Assembly (NCBI GenBank): GCA_021234155.1
Contig: JAJEKV010000113.1
Location: 1,240,001-1,304,000, forward strand
Source: Isoetes taiwanensis
Taxonomy: Eukaryota; Streptophyta; Lycopodiopsida; Isoetales; Isoetaceae
Direction of reading: 5' to 3'
DNA length: 64,000 bases
Below, in pieces: positions 10,724 to 23,189 of the stretch. The stretch's first letter is position 1, and each line of letters opens with the position of its first letter. The notes under the pieces were generated by a model, which had not been told where the DNA came from, made no database searches, and worked only from the letters and a program-made list of their open reading frames with translations. The position numbers were made by a program, and so were the translations under genes.

Positions 10724-13700
10724 CTACAAATAAATCAAAAGACCCCCGAAATGACCAACCAAATCCCATTTTCTCGTCATATTTATCAGGTTGCTTCCTT
10801 TTTGTGAGTCAGAAAAGAGAGACCGAATATCTAGTTGAAAATGCAATTTGATCCAAAAAATCGAGAAATTCTTTTTGCCATAAACTACTCTATTTCTTGC
10901 CTTCCAGATATTCCAAAGAGCAATAAACATGATAGTATTAGCAAAAGTGCAATCATTTTGGACATAAGACAAAGAAATTTCCACGATCCCGTTGGGAAAA
11001 AACTGACCCAAATTTTATCATCAAACCAAGACCAAAAAGAATTAAGCTTAGGGCAGATAAAGATGTGTTCAAGATCTTCCTCCGTGATACAATGAAGCGG
11101 GCACAAGGCGTAGATGTTGTCATTCCCGAGGGAGAGAAGTTGTAAATTAGGAATGCTTTTATTGGCTAACAACCAAATAAAAAAGTTGACCTTGGGGAAG
11201 CAATAAGAGTTCCAAACATTATGAAATAGAGATTTGGCCTCCTCCATAGTGATAGACCATTTGAGACCAGCTTTGGAATGATTGTCAAAGTTGCTAATAG
11301 CAGAATAGATTTGACTGACCTTATATAAACACTTACCCCTAATGCTCCAATTGGTTGCCTTGGGGACAATATTATTTAACCAAGTCTGAGGAAGGATAGA
11401 CTTAATATGCAAATAGATCTTTTTATCACTAGAAGTGCCATGAACTAAGTTTTTCAGATTGGTCCAAGAGATGAGTTTATTGTTCATATATAGGTCACCA
11501 AGGAAAAAGAGGCCATAATCAGACCATTTCTTATAAATTCTAGGATGTCTCAAGGCAAGAGTCTTACTAGGATGATTCTTCTAAATTGGATTCCAGAAAA
11601 TAGTCATTTGCAAGTTAAGATCTTGAGGATCATCATATACATAGGTAGATTGCACCTTATTCCAAGCCATAATGAAGTTTCTCATAAGAGGGGAAGTGTT
11701 TGCACCAGCCTGGAGAACATTAAAACAGGAGTCAGGTAGAATATGCTCAATTGTAGGATGGCCAACCAGGTGAGAGCGAGAGAGCCAATATCTGATAAAA
11801 TGAGAGGATGGACCAGCACTATTCATGAAGGATTTCCAAATGTATTTGCCAGCCAGAGCACAGGCTTGTAGATAAAGATCCTTGCAGCCAAGACCACCAT
11901 GTTTTTTAGGCCTGGAAACATAATTCCATCCAACTAGATGGGAGCCTTTCCATATGAACTTTCTGATAATCTTTTCGATCTCGGAATAGATAGACTTAGG
12001 GGCCACTAAAGCAGAGGAAAAGTAAATGTGAGTGCTGGCCAGGACAGAGTTTGCAATAATAGATCTACCAGCAAAGGACAAACCACCTCTGAAATTATTT
12101 AGCTTTTTCCTTATTCTGTCAATTATAGGCTGCCAGAGGCCTTTGAGATTAGGATTGAGAGACAAAGGCATACCTAAAAGAGTGGAGGCATGATGAGTAT
12201 TAACAACCTTGAGATTAGCAAAGTTTGGCTGGATATTATCACCAATGATCACACATTTAGCCAAGTTTAGGTGGACCCCAGAAGCAGCTGAAAATTGCTT
12301 GATAATGTCAAGAAAGAAGTCAATGTTAGATATATCAGCATCTAAAAAGGCAAAGGTATCATCAGCATACTGGGATAGAGTTAGGGACTCATCACTATTT
12401 GGCAATTTAAGACCTTTAATCATCCCAAGCTCCTTGAAATGAAGAACAGCCTTTGTGAGCATTTCAGCTACTATCAAGAATAAGTAGGGGGCTAGGGGGC
12501 AACCTTGTCTGACTCCTCTAGCAAGAGGAAAGAATTGGGAGGGGGAGCCATTGATAATGACAGCAGAATAAGAGAAAGAATTCAAACCATGAATAAGAAG
12601 CCTTAATTTAGGATGAAACCCAAACTTTGAGAGAGCAAGATCAAGAAAATCCCATCTCATCAAAGGCTCTCTTAAAATCAAGTTTAAGGAGCACACAATT
12701 TTGTTTGGAGATGCTATTCCAGTGAAGACCTTCCATAGCAGTGATATAGTTGTCCAAGATAAATCTATTAGGAAGAAAGGCTGACTGATAGAGAGATATG
12801 TTCTTCTGCAGAAATGCATTGATTCTATTTGCAATTATCTTGGCACATATCTTATAAGAGGTATTGGTTAATGAGATCGGCCTCCAATCTGAGAAAGTAG
12901 ATGGGTTATCCACTTTAGGTATGAGGGAGATAAAACCAAACAGAGATTGAAGGATGTAAGAAATTGGCCTCCCAAAACCCGAAACCATGGAAATTATATC
13001 ATGTTTAAGAATATCCCAAAAGTGAACATAGAATTCACTAGGAAGGCCATCGTGACTGTGGGACTTGCCTCTCGCCAAAGGATTTGAGAACCTTGAAAAT
13101 CTCATCTTCTCCAGGGGGAGTCACAATAGAATCATCCATATTATCCATAGAAGATGGAATGATCACATCCAGCAGGTCAAGAAATTTCCTTTCCTTGACA
13201 AGGTCAATTTGCCTGAAATGGAGTTTTGAAAAAAGGGTGGCATAGTTCTCTTGGAAGAAAGACTTAATAAGCTTGGAGTCATTCAGAGATATTCCAAAGT
13301 GTCGGGCCTGAACTTGAGTGATAGCATTTCTAAGAAGTCCTGACTTTAGCCATTTTGAAGAAGAAACCGAGCTACCATAGTCCATGTCCTTATTATATTT
13401 AATCTTACATTTGATAGAAGAGCTTTTTGGCCTCGATTTCCTCAACACTTTTAGGTAATTTTCTAGAAGTTCCTCTCCTATATGAAGGTTAAGATTGTGA
13501 GGATCTTCTTGGAGGAGAGATCTAATATCCCTCATCTTGGCAAGCAATTGCTCTTTTTTCTATTGATTTTGGCCAAATGTTTGCTTTTAGACCAACCTTT
13601 AATCCAACTCTTGACCTTCTTAATTTTTGCTATAGAATCTTTTCATTGATCGGCTGATTACCCTCATCAGGGATATTGAGATAGAAATCTTTGAAATCTC

Positions 13701-14485
13701 TAACAAAGGAGTCATTTTCTAGGAGAGCACGCTTAAATTTATAAGATACATTACCATCCCCGAGTTTGTGTCACCGCTTAGTACATAAAAATTGAGGCTG
13801 ATGATCCGATACAATATTTCCTTCATCACTAGTGACATAGCAATTATCCCAAAGGGATGAGGTTGGACTACACACATAAAATCTGTCAGTGGTACAATAA
13901 ACTCTTTTGTCACCTTTTGCTTATTAGACCAAGTAAAGGAAGCAAAAGAGAGGAAGGCACATAAACCAAGGAAGTGTCGAGATAAAAGAGTCCTAGTTAG
14001 ATCTCTCCAATCAGAGACATATTGAGATGGTTGCCAAGCTTCATATTCCAAGAGGGAGTATTATTAAAGTCCCCCCCTATAATCCAGTCCAATATAGGAT
14101 TACCATGCATCCAATCTTTGATTTCAGACCAAAGAACCTCTCTTTCTTTTGGGTTGGTGGAAGCATAAACATTGATAACTCCAAATGTGGGAGTCTTGTA
14201 ACCGAAAAATGACAGCTTTGCCACATCTTAGAGGGGGAGTTATGGAAAGAGAGATGATTCAGATTTTTCCATATCATGATAATACCACCACTTCTACCGA
14301 GGCCTCAATCCGTGTGGAAGAGGCTCCTGGTAAATCCAATCTCCAAGGTTGAGATTTCAAATTTGGGAAGCTTAACTTCCTGCAGCAGAATTATATCGAA
14401 AGTTATAATTCCTAAGCTGGGAGATGGCACGTCTTCTTTTGATTGGGCCTTTAATACCCCTAACATTCCAGGATATGATCTTCAT
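10724..14485 (-). pseudogene. LINE ORF2: endonuclease, reverse transcriptase, zinc-binding RT domain
   Basis: The start at 14485 reads MKIISWNVRGIKGPIKRRRA, the standard first strand of an APE-type endonuclease. NVYASTNPKEREVLW (about 14165-14120), IIGGDFNNTPSW (about 14088-14053) and SDHQPQ (about 13805) complete that domain. The RT follows from about 13105: DGLPSEFYVHFW, LIPKVDNPSTFSDWRPISL, LDFKRAFDEM, a GVRQGCPLAPYLFL box, and QYADDTFAFLDAD with YADD at 12369-12358. GGLGCKDLYLQACALAGK marks the thumb. Near 11230-11020 is the zf-RVT segment, FPKVNFFIWLLANKSIPNL followed by CPLHC and LEHIFICP. No RNase H domain follows. Frameshifts occur near 12655, near 13060, in the endonuclease and near 10990, so the copy is inactive. 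It would nick DNA and prime reverse transcription at the target. Confidence 0.85.
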
Positions 14486-14945
14486 GGACAACTTACAAGA
14501 TCAGAAGAGAAGAAGCTAGGATAAAGATTAATATCTTTTCTTTTTCCCTTTCCCCTTTCTAGCTTTACTTCTAGTGTTGGCAAGCAGTGTATTATGCAAG
14601 TTTATGAGTTCAAATTGGGAGTATCAAACTTTTTAGCTTTAGCCGCTTTTCCTTCACGAAAGCCGAGGCATGTCTAGAAGTATCTTCTTTATGAGGACAC
14701 TCGCCTAGGTATTTATCTCCTCCCAGCTTTTCCTTATCCATTTCCATATCAACCGACATCGAAGCCCCACCGTGAATGAATTCAAACATTTCATTTATGC
14801 TAGCGGTGAAGATCACAATTAAAATTAGGAGTCTCCAAATGATTATGACAAGAAGGAGAGAAAAACCCGACCGATAGTTCAGCAGCCACCCACCCCATGA
14901 GTAATCATTTTGCTGGAGTCCTCTTTCTTGTAAGTTTCTTCATAA

Positions 14946-17000
14946 TTATCCCCGATCATGTTCAAAACTCACCATCTCTTTTCGAGTATCTTGCACAATC
15001 TCATCCTCCAAAATATGGCATGCTTGCTGTGATTGAGAGCAAAGACCCTCTTGCAAGGAAGCTAATTGCTCAGCAATATTACTGTCTATGAGGGATGGTG
15101 GAGGAAGAAAGGGATCAGAGGCTGGAGAGAGATCAATAAAAGGAGATTGGGAATGGTTGAGTGGATCAATATAGGAATTGCCCAATAGTACATCCAAATC
15201 TATCTCAGAATTAAGGTTAGCCAATACCTGAAATTGATTGGTGTTACCACTTAGATTTTTGGTGTTGTCCCTTGAGTCTTCAATATTGCATAAGACCATG
15301 GTCCTCTCCTTTGATTTAGAAAAATCTTTATCACTTGCGTAAGTATGTGAATTGAGCAGCACCATTTCAACCAAAGTATCCTTCGGGTCAATTACCTCAC
15401 AAAGGAGCTGATCATTGGTCATAGAGACCGTTTTTAAGACCTTTTCATGATCGTCTTTCTTGATTAATGAACTACTCTTACCCCTGTTAGAGTTCAAATG
15501 GTGTGAACTCTTATTGTTGGTGTTTAGGTTTTTGGCATCTAAAATGATTTTGTTCAAAGTATCATGTAGACTGTTGACCTTGTTGATGCCATTAGCTGAT
15601 GGCCCAGCATTGTAGAGCACCTTTACTTGCTGAGAACCCTTTTCAGAAGTTCCTTTTTGGGCTTGATTTCTAACAGGAGGTGCATCCCCAGTCATATCAA
15701 TTTGAGACTGGGAGTCTTTCAGATTTTTCTTTCTCTGAATCCTTTTATAACTACCATTGACTTTGGTCCACTGAAAGTCTTTGTCCTTGGATAAGATGCT
15801 TGAAGGACCAACGTCCCTATTGTTATTCAGAGAGTCAAAAATAGAAACTGGTGCACAAGGTAATTGCATTTTGTGCTGACCCTCAACTGTCCTGTTGCTG
15901 TTTTCCTTAGGATTGACTTGCTGGCTGACTTGCTGTTTGACTTGCTGATTGACTCCCTTATCATCAGTCTGATAACTTATATCCATTTCTGTGGAAGGTG
16001 AATTCTCCTTGCAAGAATCATACCAGAAGTGCCTGGCCCTACAGTTTTGACAATGAGGAGGCGCAACTTCAGCCCATCTAAGAGAGAGGGAGGCTTTTTG
16101 ACCAAAAACATCAAGGAAAGGAATTTGGAGGGGGACATCTTTGGATATATCAATTTGGACAAAGGATTTGGGAGGTCTATATGGCGAAAATTCAGTGCAA
16201 ATGTAAGATCCAATGGAGCCAAAAAGCAGTTTGAGACAGTCCTCATTCCAGTAGATAGGATTCAAACCATGAAGCGTGGTGGAGGCTACACAAAGATTAT
16301 CCAAATTGGCAACCTCAAATTTGGGATCCCACTTTAGAAAGGTGAGTTGAAAGGACTCAGAAAGTTAAAGGACCTCGATTTAGTAACAGTTGGCGATCTT
16401 TTGTTACCACATTCGATCATAACATATGGGGATTGTAGCCAATAAACAAAGATTGATAAGAATTTCTTTGTGAAGGTTCAAACAAAAGGCCCGTGAGTTT
16501 ATCAAGTTTAATACCATGCTTATTGATTTTGACAATAAAAATGAAGTCATGAAAAGAAATCAGTTTTGCATGAACGTAAGGAAGGTCCAAAGAAATACCT
16601 TTAAAAGTAACTCCATTTCATGGCTTTGAAAGCAGGATTGAAGGATCGAATTGTTCCGAGAGCATTTGTGAAGAATTTGTTCGAATTTTTTTGTCGTTCC
16701 TACCGCTTATCACCATAGGGTAGAGGAACTTGACCGACCGGATCCATGCATGGTAATTGGCCTCTATAATCGGGGTCCTTGGATAAATTATCCCAAAGAT
16801 GGCACTTTGGGAGACAAAGGATCCATGGAAGACTGCTCAATTAAGGAGTTAGCAAAATCACCAAAGAAAATGACATTTTTGGGTTTTCTTGAAAGGACCT
16901 TAGTTGCTTGAGAAGATCTGAGCTGGCCTGAGGGCTCAAGATCGGCAAATGCGTGAAGGATAGAAAGAAATTTAGGGTAATTTTTGTTTATAAGAGCCAT
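14946..17000 (-). pseudogene. LINE ORF1: DUF4283-like nucleic-acid-binding protein with CCHC knuckle
   Basis: The long open part, 16304-14946 (452 codons), begins near NPIYWNEDCLKLLFGSIGS and has a beta-rich section ending RWAEVAPPHCQNC. The knuckle C-x2-C-x4-H-x4-C (CQNCRARHFWYDSC) follows at about 16055-16010. The remaining 340 residues are Ser/Asn/Gln-rich and low in structure. An upstream piece from 17000 (MALINKNYPKFLSI...) continues in the same direction but is broken by a stop near 16620 and by frame changes. This is the usual layout of ORF1 in plant L1 elements, which coats the LINE RNA. A spacer of about 460 bp separates it from ORF2. Confidence 0.8.
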
Positions 17001-17639
17001 CTAGAAAGAACCTGTGGAAACTACAAAAGCAGATTGAACATGTGCGAAATAGCAGGAGGGGACAACAAAGGGCAAAAAGAAAACAGGAGACGAAAGGTAA
17101 TTAAAATTACGTAGGCGGAAAGCCACACTCAAAGCCAAAACTAAGGGGAGCCACACTAAAGGATGAATCATTGCTCGGGATACACCTTAACCACAATTTT
17201 CGAATCACTCCATCCACAATGCACATGAAAGATCCCAGTAGCAGAGATTTCTTTTTTCCCCACGAATTCCTGAAGCCAAGAGTCCACAATTTCTACCTCA
17301 AATTCCAATGAGCTTGGTACAAACGTAGTATTCAAAGAACTAACGATCTTCCGGGAAATATCGTTCCGAGACCAAAGAATCCCACAGAGTCACAGAGAAC
17401 CTTTCAAGAAACCACAAGTTAATCTTGCATTATGCTTGATAATTGCAAAAAAAATTCGTATCCATCTCAGAGGGAAAATTAAGGGGAATCATGAGAGAGG
17501 CTAGCCCCTACAAGGCTGGCAATCTTAAACTGGCAATTGCTTCAGATAGGAGTACAGATTAGCACAAACATATCAAGAAATTAGTTTGAATCTAATAAGA
17601 CAAAAGATTCAAGAAAAATGGCGCACAATGCTGACGTGT

Positions 17640-18180
17640 ACATCTCCTCCTCGCCTCCATCCCAATTTTGCTAAAATAACCCAGCCATTTGTGGATTGTA
17701 TGAAGCAAGGGCAGAATTTTCGATGGAAGGAGGATGCTCAAGAAGCATTTGAATGGTGCCTTGGACAATTAAAAGAGAGAACTTTGCTGATTCCTCCAAG
17801 AATGAGTGAGTCATTTCATTTATTCTTTACAGTTTGGGAGCAAGCTTTTGGCTATTACACTATGTCAAAAAATCAGCAAAAGTATTATGATGTGAATTGT
17901 TAACTCCACAAGAGCGTAAATGGACTCATGTGGAGCATCTTGGGTTAGCATTGAAGTGGGCCTTGAACAAATTTAGACATTATCTTATTCCTTCACAATG
18001 GAATTCAAAAAATGTACAAGATGTTTACATTCATATGGATGTGAACCCGCTGCCATGCATTTACAACAAGACCATCCAAGATCCTAAATTTACAAGATGG
18101 GCTCTTATCATACAAGAATTTGAGTTGAAGTATTAAGTTGGCTCAAGGAGCTCATAATCCAAGTGCCTATTTGAGTAGTG
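17640..18180 (+). pseudogene. Gypsy RT connection and native RNase H domain
   Basis: The frame resumes with HPNFAKITQPFVDCMKQG followed by FRWKEDAQEAFEWCLGQLKE, the connection between RT thumb and RNase H. Further on are LLTPQERKWTHVEHLGLALKW and ALNKFRHYLIPSQW, then IHMDVNPLPCIYNK and ARWALIIQEFEL-like sequence (read as TRWALIIQEFELKY) to about 18136, continuing AHNPSAYLS in another frame. This is the RT-linked RNase H of Ty3/gypsy, so the element has two RNase H domains. The first catalytic Asp region is altered (FTVWEQAFG in place of the usual V..DAS..A.G), and a stop separates two frames near 17900. Confidence 0.8.
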
Positions 18181-18399
18181 GTGCTGAAATAGAAGAGGAA
18201 ATGCACCAGAAAGTAGCATTTCGTGATAATGAAGTATTACAAGGGTTCATTGAGACCGTGGATCTTTGATATGCCAATATATACAGGTATTTACAAGATC
18301 AGACTTATCCTTCATCATTTTCAAAGCAACAAAAGCATGCTCTTAGAGTGCAAGCAGCTGATTATGTGGTGCATGATGCTATTCTTTATAAGAGGACTA

Positions 18400-19534
18400 T
18401 GGAAGGTCTCTTATTAAGGTGTGTTGCTGGTCAGCAAACTCATGATTTGTTGCAGCAAGCACATGATTGTCGTGGGCATTTTGCAAACCGTAACCACGCC
18501 TAGGAAGATCCTTCATTGGGGATATTATTGGCCAACTCTTTACAAGGATACTAGAGACTTTGTTAGCAAATGTGGGAAGTGTCAAAGGCATAAACAATTA
18601 ACGGCCACAATAATATGTCATTCCGCCTATTTTGAGTGTTGGTCCGTTTTCATATGTGGGGATTGATTACATTGGGCCTATCAATCCTCCATCTTCCAAA
18701 GGTTATAAGTATATCTTGGCAGCCACATACATGTTTACGGTGGGTAGAAGCAATTTCAAAGAAAGCATGCTACAAAAAGTACCACACTAAGCTTTCTTTT
18801 ATCACAATTTGATTTCTCGCTTTGGTGTTCCAACCATTTTTTTGTCCGACGGGAACTCATTTCATGGGGAAAGTAGTAGCTCGGCCTTAATAGTAAAAAG
18901 ATTGGTGTTCAACATGTGCAAGCTTCTCGCTTATTATCCACAGGAAATGGGCAAGCTGAGTCTACTAACAAAATTTTGAAAGCTATATTGGCTAAAACAA
19001 AGGAAGGATAATCAAAGAAATTGGCATGAAGCCTTGATGTGCCTTATGGAGTTTCGTGTGTACTTACAAGTTGGCTACATGATTTACACCATTTGAATTG
19101 GTTTATGGATGCAAGTCGCGGATGCCTATTCATTTGACATTCCTTTGTGTTCATTTGTGAAGCTAGCTTATTATGAGAATTTAAGAGAAGTTCTAACTCC
19201 AAATCAAGTGCATAATAGGGTGGATGATTTGCTGCAATTGCAAGAGATGAGACAAGAAGCAGCAGACTTCAATATGAGGCATAAACTGAAAGTGAAGCTT
19301 ATCAAAGACAGGTTACAGGTTGTCAATCCATTTGAGGAAGGCCAATTGGTGTTGTGCAGACCACTAAGCAAAGATCTATCTAAATTTCAAAGCCCATGGG
19401 AAGGTCCATTTCTGATTGATAAAGAGGTACCAGGTGGAGCTTTCTATTTGATGACTCCAGAAGGGGAATTGTTGCCTAATCCCAGAAATGGCAAGGATCT
19501 CAGGCCTTATTTTGAAAGAGAAGTGCTATTCTAA
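18400..19534 (+). pseudogene. Gypsy integrase, degenerate core, intact C-terminal end
   Basis: The HHCC zinc-binding part is spread over two frames (QQAHDCRGHFANRN, then ILHWGYYWPTLYKDTRDF and CGKCQRHKQL, about 18450-18600). The catalytic core is broken but readable as GIDYIGPINPPSSKGYKYIL (about 18658) and LISRFGVPTIFLSDG (about 18810). The Glu motif is recognisable near 18945-18990 as STGNGQAESTNKIL. An open stretch at 19109-19534 gives the C-terminal domain: FEEGQLVLCRPLSKDLSKFQ, SPWEGPFLIDKEVPGGAFYL and LPNPRNGKDLRPYFEREVLF. No chromodomain is visible after it, as expected for a non-chromovirus plant lineage. Confidence 0.8.
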
Positions 19535-19914
19535 GGGATTCAGATTTGGCATAGCTCCAATTACAGAGAATTTGTGGAGAACTTTTGGGTTAGAGCATGT
19601 CGTTTTTCTGTAAAAACAGATGGCGACAGTTCCATAATACACAATTTATCCTACATCAATGGATGTATTTCGGTGATACGAATCCAAAGAGCTATGGTGC
19701 AGGTCAAACAGAGGTCTAGAACTCAAGATATCAGCTTTCAAAGTTTGCCACAGTTACAGAGGTTCTGTCATTTTGCACCAATTTGTTAGTTTTCTTTCTA
19801 GTCATACATGTAAATGTGTCATTTGGGGACATGTTCCAAGGACCATATTAGTACGTTTTGTTGCGGGTTCTCCGCCACGGAGTGGCACATTTTCCCACTG
19901 TGGTCGCCACTGTT

Positions 19915-19990
19915 GGGGTGGCCACTCACCACACTGGTCACCACTCACCACACTCGTCACCACTCACCACTCACCACACTCACCACTATT
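19915..19990 (+). repeat. CAC-rich tandem array downstream of integrase
   Basis: Repeats of ccactcaccacact and variants with ggtcacc or cgtcacc, about 14 bp per unit, roughly 380 bp after the integrase stop. Its composition matches the tract at 8738-8932. Arrays in the 3' untranslated region are known in Tat/Ogre elements, which fits the assignment. Confidence 0.8.
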
Positions 19991-19994
19991 GAGG

Positions 19995-22960
19995 TGGTAT
20001 AGGAGATCGTATACTGTATATGGAGGGATGTACGCACATGCACGTGTGCAGGATATTTGCACGTATGCATTGTGGATGGAGGATCATCACTGCATTGTCT
20101 GAGCAGAGAAAGAAGATCAGAGAGATGGTGTATGCAGAGAGAGTATTTTGCTTGATCTAGCTATGGAGATGATGGTGTGCATTGCATAGATTTGGTAAAT
20201 TGAAGCTTGGAGTATTGGTTTTCCATCCTTCTTGCAAGGTTAGTGTTCAGGCTCTAACAAAATGGATCTTAAGTTTTCTGACCTCTTGATGTAGACATCC
20301 TAAGCTCCATCATCGTCTGCGCTATAGCCAACAGGGATGAAAGAACAGATTAGATTAAAAAACAGGGATCAGACGCAACATGGATAAACAGGGAAGGTGC
20401 TATAGATGCCGACATAGCCGCATCCTTGCTTTCACAAAAAAATGGCAGAGGAAAACAAATTTTGCACAAAGGGCTCTAGGTTGAGGAAAAAATTCGTTGC
20501 TCAATTTCTTAGCAAACAGCATTTAAATTAAAATCGATAAAGGACAAAGCCGCCTTCAAAAGTTTAATTTCTTTCCTTTCCATTTTTATTTTGCGAGCAG
20601 GACCTACTTAAACCTTTAGATTGCCTGCCAGACATTTGCCCGTGATGCGTATCATAAACATCATTTTTATGCTCACAACATTATCACATTATTACGCTCC
20701 CATAAACGTTCTGCCAAATAGATAGATAAAAGCATGGTGTTTTTGATGGCAAAGAAGCCACCAAAATATAATTGAAGGACAAACATGCAAAGTTATGAAC
20801 CTCAGATTCTTTACCTTCCATATACGCAAGAGTTGGCCCCTTATGGCCTTGAAAAGTTATATCTTAGAGCATAATCATTTCTGTATTATGCGTAACTGAT
20901 AATTATAATTTATTCTACCTGATATCTTTGGCAATTTGTGTTGAATCTAGTGCAACTAGATTAGCTGCAGTTATTTGGAGGTCCACTAATTGAACAATGT
21001 TTTTACTACAAAATATATGGCATGAGTATTTGCAATAACTTATGACATTGAACATCTACAATAACTTATGACTATTCAGTTATGGAGCAATATTTTTAGT
21101 CCATTTACCAAATTCCTTTTATCACGATCCGTAAGAAAAATATAAGAACATATTGGCCACATATATAATATGGTTTATTGACATCTTTCACGAAAAAGAA
21201 AAAAGAATTTTGATGCCACACAACCTCCAACCAATGAGGTTCACTAATTGTTAAGATATGGAGTAGGATAATTTTGTATGCCCTAGATATAAAAACATAC
21301 TACCCTAGATGATTTGTGCCCCATTTATTGTGTTGTGGAAATGGAGCCAATTTTCCCTAGAGCCCCATCACTGGAGTCTCAAGTTAGAATTGTTTTTGTT
21401 ATTTTACAATTTCGTTATTTTCGCTAGATCCACATGCATGCTCTTAGGTTGGATACCCCATAGTCTACTTACGCAATGATAGATACATCACTAAGACCTT
21501 CTCATATTATAGAAACATCAAGTCTCATATTTTAAGAACATCTTTTGCACCATTCTAAATTTATACAAACCTCCGTTGCAGGAGTGAGTTGACAAAGAGA
21601 AGCAGCCGCGATAAATTAAGGTCAGCGAGATAAATTTTTTTGTAAATTTAAATAAGACTAGACCAAATGCTACGCTTTCAAAGCATAAATACAATTTTAT
21701 TTAGGCATATGTGCAATGCGTAGCTATATTTAAAGGGGAACCAAGAGAGGAATGGAAGGAGCAATGCTAAATACGCTCCATATTAGGTTAGCTTATTTCA
21801 ACCCTTGCACATAATTTTTTTGTTGTTAATAATCAACGATATATGTGTTGATCGTCACAATGTAGTGGGTTCATACCGCAGACTAATGTAATGGAGAAGG
21901 AGAGATTCATAGATTGAGACTATAAAATTATAATGAAGAAAAATCTAGCCACAAAATTATTTGGATTCATGGTGTTGACGTTGATGGGCATGTACTTCAT
22001 GTAGATATAGATGGTGTTGTCACCTTTTTTCCATCTAATGTGTTCTCAACTGTGATGTTGAAAGGTGCAGTGCTTTTTTCATATGCATCCTTAAAGCTCT
22101 TCATTGCTCCTTTGATTGCTACAATGCTTCATGCATACAGAACTATACAAAGATATGAACAGATAAAGGACACCTTTCCACCGGGCGCAAATATGAACAG
22201 TAAATATGAACAGTTCCATTGTTGAAAGTATGGAATGAAGAAACCCTAGAAAAAACTATGCAAGGGTGGATTCTTCGTATTTTTAAAGTGGTGGCCCTTT
22301 ATAGATGACATTATGTCACATGACATTGTCATTCAATTAAGTTACATTCACGATAATAAGTATGAAGTTAAAATTGCTTGTCAATGTTGGCGAAAGGTCA
22401 ATCAAAGGCATTTCTTATTGTGTAGGTGTGCAAAGTAGAAAACATATTTTATTCATGTCCACACATTAGTAAAGTGAAAATAGGGTGTCCTTAATATTGT
22501 TTATGTAGTGGCATTGCATATTGGCATGACAATTCCTAACTGTTTCATCTATTATCAACGGTAAACAATATCATAGAACTAACAGCCATTCCTAAATCCA
22601 ATATTTTGTCTCAATCCGCTTTATATTCACATATGGCCATGGCTTTTCCATTAAATTCTAGAAACATCAGTCATCCAATCATGGGTTGTCGCTGTCTACA
22701 AACCTACGTTAAATAATGCATATTGCTTATGTTTCCAATGTATCTGTTGTAGCAATGCATTGTACCATAATTATCAAAGTCTACATGTACTATACATTGG
22801 ACTGAAATCTGATAATAAGGCAGGAAAATACAAAATGTACATTCATTTCACATTGAGTAATACTTTTGTTGGTCAGCCGCAGAACAAAATATGGTTGCAA
22901 AGCTTATAAAAGTCATCGAAAGCATAGCATACATGGCATGCGCCATCGATGCCCTCGAAC
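19995..22960. other. No supported gene; probable 3' part of the gypsy element then AT-rich DNA
   Basis: The first few hundred bases may be the gypsy 3' UTR or LTR, but I could not match them to sequence 5' of the element. The remainder is AT-rich with no open frame above about 60 codons that resembles a protein. Confidence 0.5.
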
Positions 22961-22970
22961 CGAATCAAAA

Positions 22971-23172
22971 TCTCTTGATTTGCCTTTCTTAAATCGGGGT
23001 CCAAGCCAAACAAAGATGCTCGCTTCCAACAAAGATGCTCTGTTTGTTAGGGGTATGGATCTATCAAAAGATTCAAAAAAATAAACCTATTAAATCTCTT
23101 TGATTTGCCTTTTCTTAAATCGGGGGTCCAAGCCAAACAAAGATGCTCTGTTTGTTAGGGGTATGGACCTAT
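22971..23172 (+). repeat. Imperfect tandem duplication, about 120-bp period
   Basis: Copy 1 (22971-23064) and copy 2 (23094-23172) share tctyttgatttgccttt, aatcggggtccaagccaaac and gatgctctgtttgttagggg. Copy 1 has an inner duplication of the caaagatgctc segment that copy 2 lacks. Confidence 0.85.
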
Positions 23173-23189
23173 GGTAGAATATAAAACTG

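Larger units (their letters stand above)
9860..17600 (-). mobile_element. L1-type LINE inserted antisense in the gypsy element
   Basis: The - strand carries ORF1 (17000-14946), ORF2 (14485 to about 10724), a 3' UTR of about 840 bp and a poly(A) tail seen as T23 at 9860-9882. Tail and ORF order show that it inserted opposite to the gypsy element. The length of about 7.7 kb suggests a near full-length copy. The 5' end is not exact: gypsy sequence resumes at about 17640 with HPNFAKITQPF. No clean target-site duplication is visible at the two junctions; the left flank ends gaggtatttgcac and the right flank before the gypsy frame reads cgcctccatccc. Confidence 0.85.
7080..19535 (+). mobile_element. 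Ty3/gypsy retrotransposon, Tat-like pol, interrupted by a LINE
   Basis: On the + strand the order is pre-protease and protease region (about 7330-7900), archaeal-type RNase H (8159-8710), reverse transcriptase (8950-9858), native RNase H (17640-18180) and integrase (18400-19534). The RT and RNase H halves belong together: the left half stops at the residues RRYLH and the right half resumes with RLHPNFAKITQPF. An antisense LINE (9860 to about 17.6 kb) fills the gap. Stops and frameshifts occur in every domain, so the copy is dead as read. A second RNase H domain is the hallmark of the plant Tat/Ogre branch of Ty3/gypsy. I could not find the LTRs, primer-binding site or gag with confidence, so the outer limits are only those of recognisable coding sequence. 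Confidence 0.8.

Noticed and set aside
5000-22900. LTRs bounding the gypsy element
   Set aside because: I compared the regions before 7 kb and after 19.5 kb by eye and found no convincing shared sequence; a dot plot would decide.
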